A stretch of 64,000 bases of DNA, taken from assembly GCA_950295325.1 (NCBI GenBank), contig OX485803.1:19408001-19472000 (forward strand). Direction: 5' to 3'. The position numbers and the translations under genes were made by a program. Shown here piece after piece: positions 46,112-57,806 of the stretch; position 1 is the stretch's first letter, and each line of letters opens with the position of its first letter. The stretch is from Polytrichum commune. Lineage: Eukaryota; Streptophyta; Polytrichopsida; Polytrichales; Polytrichaceae. The notes under the pieces were generated by a model. It was not told the origin of the DNA. It saw only the letters and a program-made list of their open reading frames with translations, and did no database searches.

Positions 46112-47394
46112 GGAGGACGCTAAACACCCCCCCCACGAACTTCTAGGGATTCCATATTCGGGCGGGGGCAGCCCTCCCACGAAATTTCTGGCCCCGCCCG
46201 GATTTTTTCCAAACCCGCCCAAAAATAGCTGCCCGCCCTGCCCGAAAACGAAAAAAACATTTCTCTTCCATTCTTGAAGGCCGCTTGACTACAAATCCCA
46301 TATTAAGTGCACTTCACCTTCAAGGTCTCAAATCCAATATATATGTGCACTTCCACCTAGTAAATAAGGCATTAAATGGGATTTCATTCCGGAAGTGAAA
46401 CCATCAACCAAGAATGTAATTAACTTGGAAGTCAAAAAATTAGAAAATCCTCATCAACATTGAGGTTAGAATTTTTATGACTTACCATTTGAAATTGTCT
46501 TCGTCATTCTTAAATGACACTTAAATTTAGTGTGCTGATGTGGTATGTATATTTTATAATATTTTAGATAATTCTGGCCACTTTCAAGAATATTCATACG
46601 CACTTATTTATAAAAATATACTTAATGGAACTAATTAATAAATTATTTTAATAACCGGATTTAATTGGAGTTAATTCCATTAATTAAATTTTAGGGTTAA
46701 TTAGGCTTACTGGATATAAAAATTGAGTATTGTAATTACTGAAATTGATTGGACTTAATTGGAGTTAATTCCAGTAATTAAATTTTAGGATTAATTAGTC
46801 TTACTTAATTTGGAAAGAATACTTTCTGATTTATTTGGGATTAATTAGGATTAATCAGAATTAATTAGACATAATTACATTAAATCACACTTAATTAGAA
46901 TAAGTGCGTATGAATATTCTTGAAAGTAGCCAGAATTATCTAAAATATTATAAAATATACATACCACATCAGCACACTAAATTTAAGTGTCATTTAAGAA
47001 TGACGAAGACAATTTCAAATGGTAAGTCATAAAAATTCTAACCTCAATGTTGATGAGGATTTTCTAATTTTTTGACTTCCAAGTTAATTACATTCTTGGT
47101 TGATGGTTTCACTTCCGGAATCAAATCCCATCTAATGCCTTATTTACTAGGTGGAAGTGCACATATATATTGGATTTGAGACCTTGAAGGTGAAGTGCAC
47201 TCAATATGGGATTTGTAGTCAAGCGGCCTTCAAGAATGGAAAAGCAATGTTTTTTTCGTTTTCGGGCGGGGCGGGCAGCTATTTTCGGGCGGGTTTGGAA
47301 AAAATCCGGGCGGGGCCAGAAATTTCGTGGGAGGGCTGCCCCCGCCCGAATATGGAATCCCTAGAAGTTCGTGGGGGGGTGTTTAGCGTCCTCC
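46112..47394. mobile_element. Fold-back Mutator-type element (1,283 bp, arms about 497 bp, 9-bp duplication)
   Basis: Left arm 46,112-46,608 and right arm 46,899-47,394 are inverted copies with only scattered mismatches, beginning GGAGGACGCTAAACACCCCC. The nonamer ATAACCGGG flanks both ends (46,103-46,111 and 47,395-47,403). Nine-base duplications with terminal repeats of hundreds of bases are the hallmark of Mutator-like elements. The 290-bp spacer is AT-rich with a roughly 55-bp motif repeated twice (46,661 and 46,756) and no transposase. The outer parts of the arms are rich in CCCGCCC/GGGCGGG. Near-identical arms imply recent activity or gene conversion, and a read-through transcript would form a hairpin about 500 bp long. 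It ends 257 bp upstream of the EngB ATG. Confidence 0.9.
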
Positions 47395-47470
47395 ATAACC
47401 GGGTGGCAACTAAAGTGGGTGTCACGTGACACTTGGTTTTATACTCCAGGGTATAAAGTTTGAACCCCCA

Positions 47471-47483
47471 GGGTTTAGGGTTT
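47471..47483 (+). promoter_or_regulatory. Telo-box in the EngB promoter
   Basis: GGGTTTAGGGTTT contains the complement of AAACCCTAA, the telo-box common in plant promoters of ribosome and translation genes. It lies about 170 bp upstream of the ATG and 77 bp from the fold-back element, consistent with a ribosome-assembly gene. Confidence 0.55.
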
Positions 47484-47651
47484 AAGAAATTTGAGTTTCG
47501 CAGGGTTCACCAGGATCGCCATGAAAGCAGCTGCGATTGCAGCACAACCGAAAGACAATGGTGTTACGCAGAGTTCACGACCCAGGCTGTAGCGATTCAC
47601 AAGAAGTGACGGAGTAGCCAAATTATATAAAATTCAGGAAGAATTGCGAGT

Positions 47652-50600
47652 ATGGCAAAAACTTCTGCAGGGTTGCGGGCGCTGCTTGCTTCCGCCAGGA
47701 TCGCGGTGGAGGATATTACAGTTTATGCACGGAGCAATTTGGAACATGGATTTGTGCACAGGCCTCGGGTAGTGCAGGAGCAAGGGTCGGTTGCTCCTGG
47801 AATATTTGGACGAGGCTATGAAGCATATCCCAGGAGGTTTAGTTTTCGTGGAATTTTAGAGCAGCAGCGTTCGGGGATGAGAAACCCAGAAGTTCGCTCT
47901 TCATTCGCCGCCTACAGCACGTTGGTGAGGCCCGGAGGTAGAGGCAGAGGAGGAGGAATTGCTAAGAAACGAGAGGGCGTCGGAGGAAGAGGAGGAGAGC
48001 AAAGAATGGGTGCAGATCAGAGCCGAGACAGAAGTTCGGCATTTGGAGGTGCAGGTATGGTTCTGTAGATAATTGCCTTTTGATTTGAGGCGGGAACCTC
48101 CAAGCCACATCTTTTTTTTTTATACAAATTCACCTTAATCTTATCCCTTGGGAACAATTGGCAAAAATGGTGACTACAACAATCCTTCTTGACAACTTCT
48201 TTCTGTAATGGACTCATCTATAAGATCTTTTTGCCCCTTCGATTTTTTTGCTTTACAAGGAACACAAGTAGTGTCATATTTCCGAAGTCCCTTTCAAGGA
48301 TACATATATTGGCTTGCAGTTCATCTCTACTTGTTGGTGAGTTGTTCATGATCACGTAAACTGGTCCATCGCACATGACATAACAAAACAACCAACGAAC
48401 TCTTTTTGAGTTTCCATAATTTGCATGATTAATTGTGTGGCACCATGAATTGCTTGTGTGTCTTGTACAGTCCCTTTGTACAGTCCCTTTGGAGCCCCTA
48501 GCTTTGTGAGTGTTTCAAACTATTTGACAAGGCTTTGAGGATTCTTTAGTAAGGGGAGCTTGTCAAATTGCCCTCTTAGCAAGCATAGGGTGTGTTCTCA
48601 AATAAACTAAATTTTTGGCATTTGTACTTCCTACTTCAGGATTTTTTGTTGTCTCTCCTGGTTACTTTGTGTCAAAATTGAGGTCTGACTACAAATGCTA
48701 TACAACAATTTGCTTGGGGCTTCCAAATGGCTTGCCACCATTTGGCTACTGCCGCACCTGTGATTTGTGTTTTTAATTTTAATCTAAAGCCTGTTTGCTT
48801 CTTATTGAGTTGTGTAACTTCAAAAGCTTGTGCATTAACTATCTCTCTTGATTTTTATTTGATGATGTCTTGCTTACTTTTATCTGTAACTGTTGTTTGA
48901 AAATTGTTAAACTTCAAGGATATCTTTTGTACAGCACGAAAAGGGGGCCGTATGGGGTTTTTGAGGAGAAAAGAAGAGGAGAGATCTTCTACTTTGAGTA
49001 GGAGTGCAACGAGTTCAAAGGGGTTTTTGAGGAGAAAAGAGGAGAGAACTTCTAGTTCAAGTAGGAGCACCACGAGTTCTAGGCAGGAATGGGCTGGGAA
49101 GAGGAAATCTCGACAGCTGGATTCACAAGGGAAGGTCCGAAAGTCTGTCAAGCCGAGGAGCTTTGAGAGGATACAAAACAGGAGTCGAGCATACGATGAA
49201 GAGGAATCTGAAGGCAAGCTCTTGACATAGTCAAATGCTGAGATTTCTCTAATGCAGGGATTCTAATGTCCATTGATTAGAATTGTGTTTCAGATCATGT
49301 ATTTGGGCTTTTGGGATTGAAACCTTGAAAATTCAGCAAACAAAACTAAATTTCTAAACCCTGGTAAATCTCCAGGTTGAACAGGATTGTGAAAGGTGAT
49401 TTCTATTGTGCTTATTGGAGCTTTCAGAACCCTCATCCGAACTCACACTGGTTTTACCATTTGTGTTTTCAATTATGTCTTGCCCTTCGCCTGAGATCAC
49501 CTAATCATGTTCTTTTCGATGTTGTCGATGTTTATTAAACCATGGAACATAAGGTGTGTTGCATTCACTTATATGATTGTCCAGCAAGTGCAGTTCCACA
49601 ATGTTAGGATTGAATGCCCTGATACAGGAGGAGCATATTCAGACTTTTAAATGTTTTTAGGATTTGCTCTGTTGTAAGCTTGAAGAGGTCTCTCACACTT
49701 CTCTCACAAGTACACAAAGCATTGGTCAATGTATACACCAATCCTTCTGTCAACTGAAGCTTCTTGACTGGATTCTTCAGAGAGGAGACCCAAGAGAAGA
49801 AGACATATAATGCGTTTACATCGAAATGACCAAACCAACAAGCGCATTGTAGAGGATTCGTCTCCAGTCACTTCCCTTGGTAAATACCTGCATAGCTAAT
49901 AATTTTATTGAGGATTATTTTTGGTCTCTTGTGTATTTCATATTCCATAGAGAAGATCAGGTTCATTTTGTGCAATTGCAAAAACAACGTCCTCCCCAAC
50001 ATTCTCAATTTTTTGTTAATATTAGGCAGAAGAGTATGCTGATTGACTTAACTCAGTGAAGTTCTTGACTGCACGAGAATTGCATGTTAATCAAGTTGAC
50101 TACTTATTTCTGACAAGCAAAAGTTATCTTATGCAGCCAAAGTTGTTGTTGCATCAAAAGAAGCTGCAAAACCTAAGGAAGAAGAAAAAATAGTCACAGT
50201 GCCCTCACAAAATGCTCTGTTCAGAGCTATTCAGCCCTTGCCAGAAATTCTACGCCACATTGAGTCCCATGTATGTCCCACTTATTTTGATATCTATGTT
50301 CTCTTTATTTCTGAACTCATGTTTGAATGCATGGCGAGTGACATTCTAAACCCAGTGGCCCCATAATTGTAACCAATTTTATCTGACCATATCTTACGTA
50401 GTTTGAAGTCCTTAAAAATCAGGTTTAACAGAAGATTCAAATCGTTATGAGTAAAAATTCTGAAGGTGATCTGCTGACATACTGCATTATGAAAATTGGT
50501 TATCTTGGCATAATCATACCCTTTATATTTGGCTTATGTATCTCTCAGTTGCTTGGAATGAGACGATTGTGGGAGTGGAGAAAAGGAGGGTATCACACAA

Positions 50601-53592
50601 AATTGAAGGCACCATTAGATGACGTGCCACATGGCAGCAAGGATGGTCGGCTCCCGATACAGGAGACTGTAGGATGCCATCTCCCTCTTTTCTGTTTTCA
50701 ACAGCTTATTTGAAAAAATTAAATCTGATTTATCTTTCTGTGTTGAATGAGTAAAACGTAAGTTGGAAATTTCTTAGGCTCTTATTAAAATCCTCATGAT
50801 GTTTCCTCTTTTCCCATTGCATGCAGGTGTTCAAGCGCAAGCTTGAATTCATTGCAGCTGCAAAGGTCTCGTCTTCTCTTCCATCTCAAACCCTTCCAGA
50901 AATTGCTTTTGCAGGTATACCATCATCAACATGTTTCACAGCTCAGAAAATTAATCTTTGTATTGTGTATGTAATCCAGGGATAGATTAATATGTGCACC
51001 AATTTCATCTTAGCATTTTACTGGTCAGTCTACATTGGGCAGCGGAGGAATTCCGTGTTCTAAGGTTTTGTCTGGTGAACTTGTTTGTTTAATACACTTC
51101 TTCTGCCTCTCTGGAATTTCAGGAAACATTGAGAAGCATGTACGTTTGTGACCTTGAAAAGGACTCGGATGTAGAGGGAGGATAGTCCTATTGCCTTGTG
51201 CTCATAGCAGCATAGGAAGTAGTTGTTGACAAGGATATGTGATGCATGCATTTGCACTCAATGGATATTTATGTACCAAGTGCAGGACGGTCAAACGTTG
51301 GGAAATCCTCACTGATTAATGCACTTACTAGACAATGGGGGGTTGTTCGAACGTCTGATAAACCCGGCCTCACCCAGGTGATTGATATTCCTGCAAATTT
51401 CTTTTGCGATTGATCATTAATGTAAAATTTGCTTGAAATGTCAATGTCTGATGTTATATTATATCATTCAGCTAGGTCTGATGTTATATTATAATTATTA
51501 GTCAAATTCAAAACCTCTACTGGAAGCAGTCACTTTCCAAGATTTTGATTGGGGCAATTATGTTTGTTTATCCTTTTTCTTTTTTGGATGCATAGTGTTG
51601 TGGTGGAGTATTGAGTAGATCATGATTACATGCACATGTAGCTGTTGATGACCAAATGGTTTTTCTGTTAGTCACTTCATTTCTCAAAGAAAAGTTTTAG
51701 CGATTCTCTGACCTTGTCTTGTTGTGGCAGTCAATCAACTTCTTCACATTAGGAGCTCGGCTTTGCTTGGTGGATTTACCAGGATATGGTTTTGCTTATG
51801 CAAAGGAGGAGACCAAGGAGGCATGGGAAGATCTTGTGAGTTTATTTTTTATTATCAAGCTTGCTACTTAGGAACACATTATTATAGAGCTTGAGGGCAT
51901 AAGGGACCTAGGGAGTTTGGATGGATGAAATACCTACACATAGTCCTACTTGGCATGCAATGGAATATGTCTCACGGTCTATTGGATTTTGCTTGAAGCC
52001 CAACTTAAAGAGATGGGTCAAAGACAAAACCAGGAGACCATAGCACTTGATCTTGCAACCCTTGATTCACTATAACTTATTATTGTTTAGATGGGGCCAC
52101 ATTAATAGGATGGTGATGAAATGGCATTTGCTTGAGAGCCCAGTCATGTATGTCTTTACACTTACACTTGAAGGCCTGTAACCACGCAACTTTTAATACC
52201 GAATTTCCATGGTATGGCCTTTCGGATGAGTTCCGTGGTATTGCTCTTGGCCATAGTGTAGAGTGGCCCTAAAATCTAGACACTTGCCTATCTTATAGCC
52301 AGAACGGAAGATGGTGCTGTAAGTTGAAACCATACTTGCTAAAATTCAGCATCTGATCATGGCTCCAATGGTATATGAAGATTATTTCATTCTTCTAAAT
52401 TATTTGGTGGGCTTGTGCAAGTAGGTCAAGGAGTACGTAACAACAAGGAAGGGCTTGAAACGGGTGTGCTTGTTGGTTGATGCCAAGTGGGGCTTGAAAC
52501 CACGGGATGATGAGCTTATCTATCTCATGGAAAAGTACCTTTCTTGCCAATCTCTTGTAACTAATCTTTATCTTTCCATCTCATTGTATTTTAAAATATT
52601 TGTTTCATATTTTGAGTCTTATCTCTTCTTAAATTATGTACTGTGGCAGTTCTTCAACAAAGTATCAGGTGGTCTTAACAAAGACAGACGTTCTCTCTCC
52701 TATAGACCTTGCTCGGCGTGCAACTCAAATTCAGGAGGTATTTCACCAAGAACCTAGGCCAATTTTATAGTAATCTAAATTTTCAAGCTTGAGTGCATCA
52801 CTTTCCTTGGATTGATATATTCAGATTTCATTTTACAGTAGGCTCATGACTAATGAGAATCTGCACTACATGGGAAATGCTCAAATTGGTACATCATTTG
52901 TGCATTAAGTGAACAACTCCACTCCTAAATCTGGTAACTGCTGGCTGTATTTCCTGACACTCTACAAAGAGCAGATATTTGTGTCCTGATCAAAGTTTTA
53001 ACATATATTGTATAACTGTGTTGGAATGTGATTGCTTGCAGACTCTCAAGCACAACAACTACGCAGTCCTTCCAGTGGTATGTCTGAGGGTGTTTTTATT
53101 ATTATTATTTTAATATTATTATTTTTAAATGTAATTTGAGTTCATTCTGGATGACGTTATATGTATTTGCAAATAAGATTGTTGCCCAGTATGAATAATG
53201 CATGCCCTTCCTGCAGGTAAGTACGGTGCACTTTTACAGTTCTTGTTAGATGTTTTTGTTGCAGCTCAGATGCGACCTTATGTAAAGTATAGAATGTATA
53301 GAGAGAGAATGGCAATTTCTCGTTCATGGATGTTTGCTCTCCGCCCATTTTTCTAGAGAAAATGAGGCAGATGAAGAGTTCTAATCAGTGCTATATTCCC
53401 CCTGGTGACAAAGTTACATTTCAATATAGACAATTTCCACAAAAAGCGCAAGCCGTCATTTCGCAAACAGTTATTACTTCTGATTCCTCAATTTGTCTCC
53501 ATCCATTTGAGCAGGTAATGGTCAGCTCACAGACTGGAGGTGGCATTCCACATCTGCGGAAAGTTCTTGCAAATTTAACGGTACCTTTGTAG
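47652..53592 (+). CDS. EngB/YihA-type GTPase, probably organelle-targeted ribosome biogenesis factor
   Basis: Ten exons, 47652-48054, 48935-49213, 50137-50270, 50827-50914, 51286-51377, 51731-51835, 52425-52534, 52650-52737, 53042-53077 and 53515-53592, join in phase to 470 residues. All GTPase motifs are present: G1 GRSNVGKSS (302-310), G3 DLPGYG (347-352), G4 TKTD (414-417) and G5 SSQT (449-452), with PGLTQ as switch I. Order and spacing match bacterial YsxC/YihA, which assemble the large ribosomal subunit. The roughly 280-residue N-terminal extension starts with an Arg/Ala/Ser-rich, acid-poor leader that suggests mitochondrion or plastid, then basic Ser/Arg low-complexity sequence. Plants have homologues of this length. 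The second intron uses a GC donor (AAG/GCAAGC). Confidence 0.92.
48955..49083 (+). repeat. Tandem duplication in EngB exon 2
   Basis: Two in-frame units of 66 and 63 bp encode [20 protein letters not shown] and [20 protein letters not shown]. Their nucleotide similarity is high, so the Ser/Arg-rich linker grew by a fairly recent duplication. Confidence 0.8.
49214..49219 (+). other. GC splice donor of EngB intron 2
   Basis: The exon ends ...GAATCTGAAG and the intron starts GCAAGC. No GT downstream within the open frame restores phase. GC-AG introns with strong AG/GCAAG context are a known minor class. Confidence 0.7.
51925..52285. repeat. Dispersed repeat inside EngB intron 6
   Basis: Diverged copy of the repeat at 16,748-17,116, in the same orientation. 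It accounts for most of the long intron between the DLPGYG exon and the exon encoding [10 protein letters not shown]. It does not disturb the splice sites. Confidence 0.55.
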
Positions 53593-55865
53593 CTGTGCTT
53601 CTACAGCAATATGGAAGGTATTAAAAAAACAACCACCTTATAAATATCTCCTGTTGATTGGATTTTTGACAGCAGTTTACAGTGACAAGAAAATTGGGAA
53701 ACACCATTGATTATGTCTCATTTGTGTTACTATTTGCTTCTCCAGTCAATAAATGAAATATTAGTAGAAGTCCCCGGCAGCCTGCTAGAGCAACCACTGA
53801 AATACATATGTCAGTTTTATTTAAAGACATTAGGTGAAGGAAAACTTTTATTAGCATGGAGGGCGTGATTTGAGCTGCAATGGACTCTGCTCAGCAACAG
53901 TAATTCAAAGCTCTGGAAATCAGCATCCTCGTGGAACACAAGATGGAGGTGATTCAGTATCAATGCCTACATGGAAGTGATAAATGACCTTTGTAGAGCT
54001 TTTGGCTGTATAGGAAATAATAGAGGCATCAGGGTATTCAGGGCAAGCATGTTAGGTGGCCACTCCCTCACTTGGGCAAATTGTCCAATTTTTCAAATGA
54101 GGAATAGAGTTAACTTCTCGATTCGTGCTCAATTTGTCCCAAATTGAATTCTTTCGTAAAGTTTGTCTCTACATTTATATCCTCGAGTTGGACAGGCAAC
54201 TAACTTTGTTAAACCATGAACTCACAAAAAGAACACTATCCGTGTTATATGGAACTCTATTGTTGGTACTCTAAGATGTGGCTTTTATATCTGAGCCTTT
54301 ATCAAAACTGGCAATCTCTTTTCAAAATATCATGTTCTAATGGCATTAAGTGCTTAGTTTACCTTCTCTTTGTAATAGAGGGAGGTTGCTTTAACTGCAG
54401 TATTATTCCGCTCCAGTGGGTGGATTTTATCACCATTGTATAGTCAAAGAACTTCACTTTTATATTAGCATTATTTACATTTGGAGACTGATGAAACCAT
54501 GAAGGATGAGATTAAGATGCTTGATCATCTGCTTATGTTTCGGTCTGCCAAAATGGGAAATAGTACTCCACTTATATAGAACAGACAATCGTTATCAGCT
54601 GTTAATTGAGAAACTGTATATCAACTGTCACCTTAAAAGAAGTGATAGTTTAAGTAGTTTCTTTGGATATATTCACTTATGATCACATTTTCAGTGAATG
54701 AAGATAATGTTTATTATCTTGGGTCGCTCTCATGTAGTATCAATCATGTCTCGTCACAAACATCAACATTTGAACCCGAATTTCTGTGTAAGTGGGGATA
54801 TGTAGGTAAATAGCATGTCCTAGCAACAGGTTCATTTGGCAGGTGCCTTGGCTACTTCAAGCCGTAGAAACCAGTCAATTTCGATCAGTCCAATGCAGAA
54901 ACCGTACTCATTCTCAAGGTAATCTAGATAGTTGGGTATCTCAAAAATGTTGAACTGGAGAATAGGTACAGCTAACAATGGGTGGAGCTCTTCCTTCCTT
55001 GTGGGACTCCTGAATAGTCCACTCGAAACTCTGACAAGGCTATGGACATTGGAAGTAGCTGAATTTGGGCGTATAAATGTTGCCCAAATCTTCAAAATGC
55101 TGGAAAAAGTCATATGGGACAGAGTCCTTTTATTACGTCTCAGATGATCATCACTGGTTGTTATGGATATGTTTATGATGCAGTTCCGTTCTAATTCAAT
55201 CCACAGGCACCACTTGTTGCTGACGACTCTATTCACCTGGTACACCTCCCCCCACTTTTTAACAGATGCTATTTGTTTTATGTCGCATGAATGATCCTTG
55301 ACAGTTTCACTGACTCAAGGGAAAACCTCTTGAAATATCTGGAAAAACTTGGGTGTCCTATCGCAAAGACCAAAACACCTCGATTACAGGGGCAGTGTGC
55401 ATTTGTCGTTTGAAAGTTATTCACACCCAAGGCAGAATATTAAAGTTGGTCTTCTCACGGTTCCGCACTCGAGGAAAGGCGCAAAGGTAAAGAATGCACG
55501 AGCCACTTGTATTCTTAGGTTTATTTTTCCTCGGGGCCAAGTACAAGCATTGGATTGGCTGCATTTCTTTCACAAACTGATGACTCGTGGGTAGGCCAAG
55601 CTTTGCTCTTTCCATAGTTGATGACAGAAGAACGGCTTTCAACTGAGGTCAAAGATTGTACTCCAAAATGTCCTTTGAATCGGTAGGCCGCCGGACCTCT
55701 GGAAAAGGAAATGGCACCCAAGCTTCAGGGAATTGGGTGCATCGTTGTTGGCTCTCTAATCTCTGTCACAACTATGGCATCGTGTCTCGTAAAGGCCTGG
55801 GAGTCCAGAAAGCGATTGTGAGGCTGTTTATTTAATGGGCTTGGTTGATAGAATACTTACCAAAG
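53593..55865. other. EngB downstream region, no recognised gene
   Basis: The 3' untranslated region presumably begins here. A 137-codon open frame on the minus strand (54,832-55,245) shows no recognisable domain or gene context and is not called. Confidence 0.4.
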
Positions 55866-56290
55866 GTTGACCAGTATATATGTGAATGCATGGTATATAT
55901 CAGTACACAATGTCAAGGATGGTATCAAAGAACCTACCCGACCAATATCAAGATTGTAATATCAATCGTATGCTGACATCTAGTGGGTATCACAAGATGA
56001 GAGAATCTTTGTATACAAAAGTCAATACTTGGTTTGATATTGTTTTTTTATGATACCGTTTGCGTATCTATAGTGAGGATTGCACATTTTTGGATACCAG
56101 TAGGAACGTGCGTTGGATAGAAATTTTATATTCAATAGCATTCGGGTTAAAATACTAATAGAAGAACCCTCGTACCTGGACATAACTGCCTTAGTACCAA
56201 TCTACTTAAGATTGGTATTGACCCAAATAATAACTTGGGTTTATAGAGATTCCCTCACCTTGACATACAAGGTAAGAAACATGCCCCTCC
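55866..56290. repeat. Dispersed repeat related to the PMS1 intron duplication
   Basis: 55,870-56,020 resembles the intron part of the PMS1 duplication (42,895-43,060): 'GTGAA.GCATGGTAT', 'GGTATCAAA.GAACCTACCC..CCAAT', 'GTAAT..CAATC' and 'AAGATGAGAGAATCTTTGTATA'. 56,060-56,290 resembles 8,881-9,085. The two halves may be one family. Confidence 0.55.
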
Positions 56291-57342
56291 TCACACACGC
56301 ATCAAATATGCTAGGACCCAAGATAAACTAGAAACTCAAACTTCCATGTTGGGTTATCTTATCTTCTTCCACATAGTCTATAAGAACTTGATGAATGCAA
56401 ACTCTAATGTTATGGCTTCCTAAACGGTAACAATGGTAATATTTAAGTTATCTAACAAGTTTGACTACCCTTTCGCCCTCACTAAATAAATAGCTCTTTG
56501 GAGATAGAAATTAATTTTGTTGGTACTCTAATCTACAGATTTGAGAAATTCAAGTCCTAATAATTGCACAAAGAGATTGTTGAACTTACTTCCAAGCCTT
56601 TGGGTAGCTTACAATATGACACGGGTAGATCACTCTAAGGCATTTTTGTGCACCACATGCGGCTGGGGGTTATTTGTTTTGGGGCTATTTACCTTCAAGG
56701 GCTGAATTAAAGCCTCCCTATAATTACTTAAATTTCAAAAATGGCCCATTTGTTTGCACCCTTTCATTACTTATATTGTCCAAGTCACTGCAATTTTTTG
56801 TACTCTATATTCCTTTTAAGTAATAAACGGGCGTGGGGAAGACGACCCCAACGACGGCGCGTTCCCTTTTCATCCATTTTTGGAGAGACGGAAATCCCAA
56901 TAATCATCCATCCCCGTGAGTCCTAAACCCATTTACACACCATACTAAACATACCTTCTAGGATCCTTATCTTCAGCCCCTATATTAATTTTACAAAAAA
57001 TAATGGCCTACGTTTTATGTCCATCTAACTTACTTATAATGGGATTGTCTACATTTAATGGCCCCTTCATTATTTGGAATTCCTTTATAATTTTTATTTC
57101 ATATGATTTTAATCCTCTCTATATTATGCCGCACGTCGTTTTTAAAATGCACTAAGTGACCTACCCGTGCAATATGAAGTGTGAATTCCCACACAAGTTT
57201 TGAGATCTTGTCCTTAAGATTAAATATAGTATTTTCTGGATATTAACATAATGGTATGAGAAGAAATTGTAACTTGAATGTCAGTGTGAGTAAATTGAAC
57301 AATGCACAAATGTTACAACACCAAATATTGTATTTAGTGTCA
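56291..57342. other. AT-rich intergenic DNA
   Basis: No gene or defined element recognised. Confidence 0.4.
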
Positions 57343-57350
57343 CTCACTAT

Positions 57351-57644
57351 CTCGGGGGGTTCACTGGCGAAAATCGTAGAACAACGTGCGATAAAAAACA
57401 GGGTCCAATATATTCATTGTAGATAAATTTTGTAAAAAATGTACATGTAAAATAGGGGATTTTAAAATAGTGAAACATGTTTACATGTAAAATACCATCA
57501 CATATAATATTTTCAGGTTTTTTACATGTAAAATACCATCACCTTATAATATGTTCTGCAAGGTAAATAACCCCCCCCCCCCCCCAATAAATAGGTCCCG
57601 AACACACATGTATGCAAAATATAAGAGGGAGTGAACCCCCCGAG
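57351..57644. mobile_element. hAT-type MITE (294 bp, 8-bp duplication)
   Basis: The ends are perfect 15-bp inverted repeats (CTCGGGGGGTTCACT). The octamer CTCACTAT flanks both sides (57,343-57,350 and 57,645-57,652), as in hAT elements. Inside are direct repeats of TTTACATGTAAAATACCATC (about 57,480 and 57,520), a third partial copy near 57,441, and a 15-C run at 57,571-57,585. No reading frame. It is inserted into another repeat carrying the TTTAGTGTCAC motif. Confidence 0.82.
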
Positions 57645-57651
57645 CTCACTA

Positions 57652-57806
57652 TTTGGAGTTACACAATACTATATCTATTTACTATATAACTCATATTTTA
57701 CCAACAAATGTCAAATTGGTTGTTTGGACATTATAGAGCTTTAACAACTTTACTCGGTAAAAATTTACATCAATAGCAAAAAGATATAACATTGTGTAAC
57801 TCCAAA
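57652..57806. repeat. Short inverted-ended repeat beside the hAT MITE
   Basis: TTTGGAGTTACACAAT (57,652-57,667) and its perfect complement (57,791-57,806) bound about 155 bp of AT-rich DNA. This may be a small MITE, possibly part of the repeat the hAT element entered. No clear target duplication. Confidence 0.5.

Noticed and set aside
47151-47429. 92-codon plus-strand open frame
   Set aside because: It lies almost entirely in the right arm of the fold-back element and crosses its target duplication; no coding signature.
54832-55245. 137-codon minus-strand open frame
   Set aside because: No recognisable domain, no exon partners, and it lies in AT-rich DNA where such frames arise by chance.
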